From positions 1 through 12,818 of the forward strand of contig CALMNY010000468.1 in the NCBI GenBank assembly GCA_937872125.1: DNA of 12,818 nt, written 5' to 3'. Origin of the DNA: an uncultured Candidatus Competibacteraceae bacterium (GTDB taxonomy: Bacteria; Pseudomonadota; Gammaproteobacteria; Competibacterales; Competibacteraceae). Made by a program: the position numbers and the translations under genes. This document shows, piece after piece, positions 12,734 to 12,818 of the stretch (position 1 is the first letter of the stretch; every line of letters begins with the position of its first letter). Below the pieces are notes generated by a model that was not told the DNA's origin, searched no databases, and saw only the letters and a list, made by a program, of their open reading frames with translations.

Positions 12734-12818
12734 TCATAAAGGCGGCGCGTCCAGCGTGTTGATTAAGCACACCATACTCGCCACCCCCGCCAGGTCTTCT
12801 CCGGCGCTGCAACCTCCG
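12734..12818 (-). CDS. Possible 3' end of an upstream minus-strand gene (partial)
   Basis: On the minus strand a frame is open from the right edge to a TGA at 12734-12736, encoding 27 residues ending AGVASMVCLINTLDAPPL. The composition looks protein-like, and the stop lies 31 bases before the SMR start, as expected for an operon partner. An open stretch of this length is common by chance in GC-rich DNA, and no family is recognisable, so this is only a possibility. Confidence 0.25.
   Translation of the reverse strand, partial: GGCSAGEDLAGVASMVCLINTLDAPPL

Noticed and set aside
12703..12818. Guanidine-II (mini-ykkC) riboswitch ahead of the SMR gene
   Set aside because: That class needs two hairpins with ACGR loops; only one ACGG occurs, in a weak stem.
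1..12818. CRISPR arrays, tRNA or rRNA genes, insertion sequences, phage att sites
   Set aside because: No regularly spaced repeats, cloverleaf-like sequences, transposase motifs or flanking direct repeats were seen on either strand.

Overview
The window is a dense, GC-rich stretch of bacterial chromosome, mostly on the + strand. The compact operons, the Shine-Dalgarno (SD) sites, an AspRS of ordinary bacterial type with its GAD domain, and the NnrU and Gdx-type SMR genes suggest a high-GC proteobacterium, most likely gammaproteobacterial. That placement is inference; no rRNA or other marker gene is present.

Region 1 (1-4447, + strand) is an arsenosugar-type cluster. It holds the 3' part of an ArsS radical SAM gene, a TIGR04283-type glycosyltransferase, a TIGR04282/DUF2064-type nucleotidyl/glycosyltransferase that overlaps it by ATGA, and a 715-residue fusion of a TVP38/TMEM64 membrane domain to a pyridine-nucleotide disulfide oxidoreductase. 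No arsM is visible; it could lie upstream of the window.

Region 2 (4656-9417, + strand) is the main discovery. It is a tightly coupled three-gene operon that looks like the indirect Asn-tRNA pathway but is rearranged. An aspartyl-tRNA synthetase with both non-discriminating signature residues carries a GatC-like domain as its C-terminal tail. Next comes a short GatA homologue whose amidase triad has been erased (Lys to Gln, the Gly/Ser-rich cis-Ser segment deleted, nucleophile Ser to Glu) while the frame and fold signatures are kept. Last is a GatB that keeps its zinc cysteines and kinase-type motifs but lacks the usual YRYFPEPD segment. This predicts an AspRS-linked amidotransferase that cannot hydrolyse glutamine itself and must use free ammonia or another nitrogen donor.

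Region 3 (9418-10507) has a 222-base intergenic stretch with inverted repeats and a doubtful 38-codon ORF. It is followed by a lone HisF-like cyclase with both catalytic aspartates but a changed ammonia gate, and no HisH beside it. A GC-rich hairpin follows its stop codon.

Region 4 (10508-12818) holds a Gate-domain 'nucleoside recognition' membrane protein (+), convergent with an NnrU-family membrane protein (-). A 219-base intergenic region with two strong adjoining hairpins comes next, then a Gdx/SugE-type small multidrug resistance exporter (-). An open frame on the - strand running off the right edge may be the end of another gene.

How the genes fit together: the arsenosugar genes form one pathway cassette, and the aspS-gatC/gatA/gatB genes form one Asp-tRNA amidation unit. 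HisF shares with that unit only the theme of an ammonia-using enzyme whose glutaminase is not encoded nearby; any functional link is speculation.
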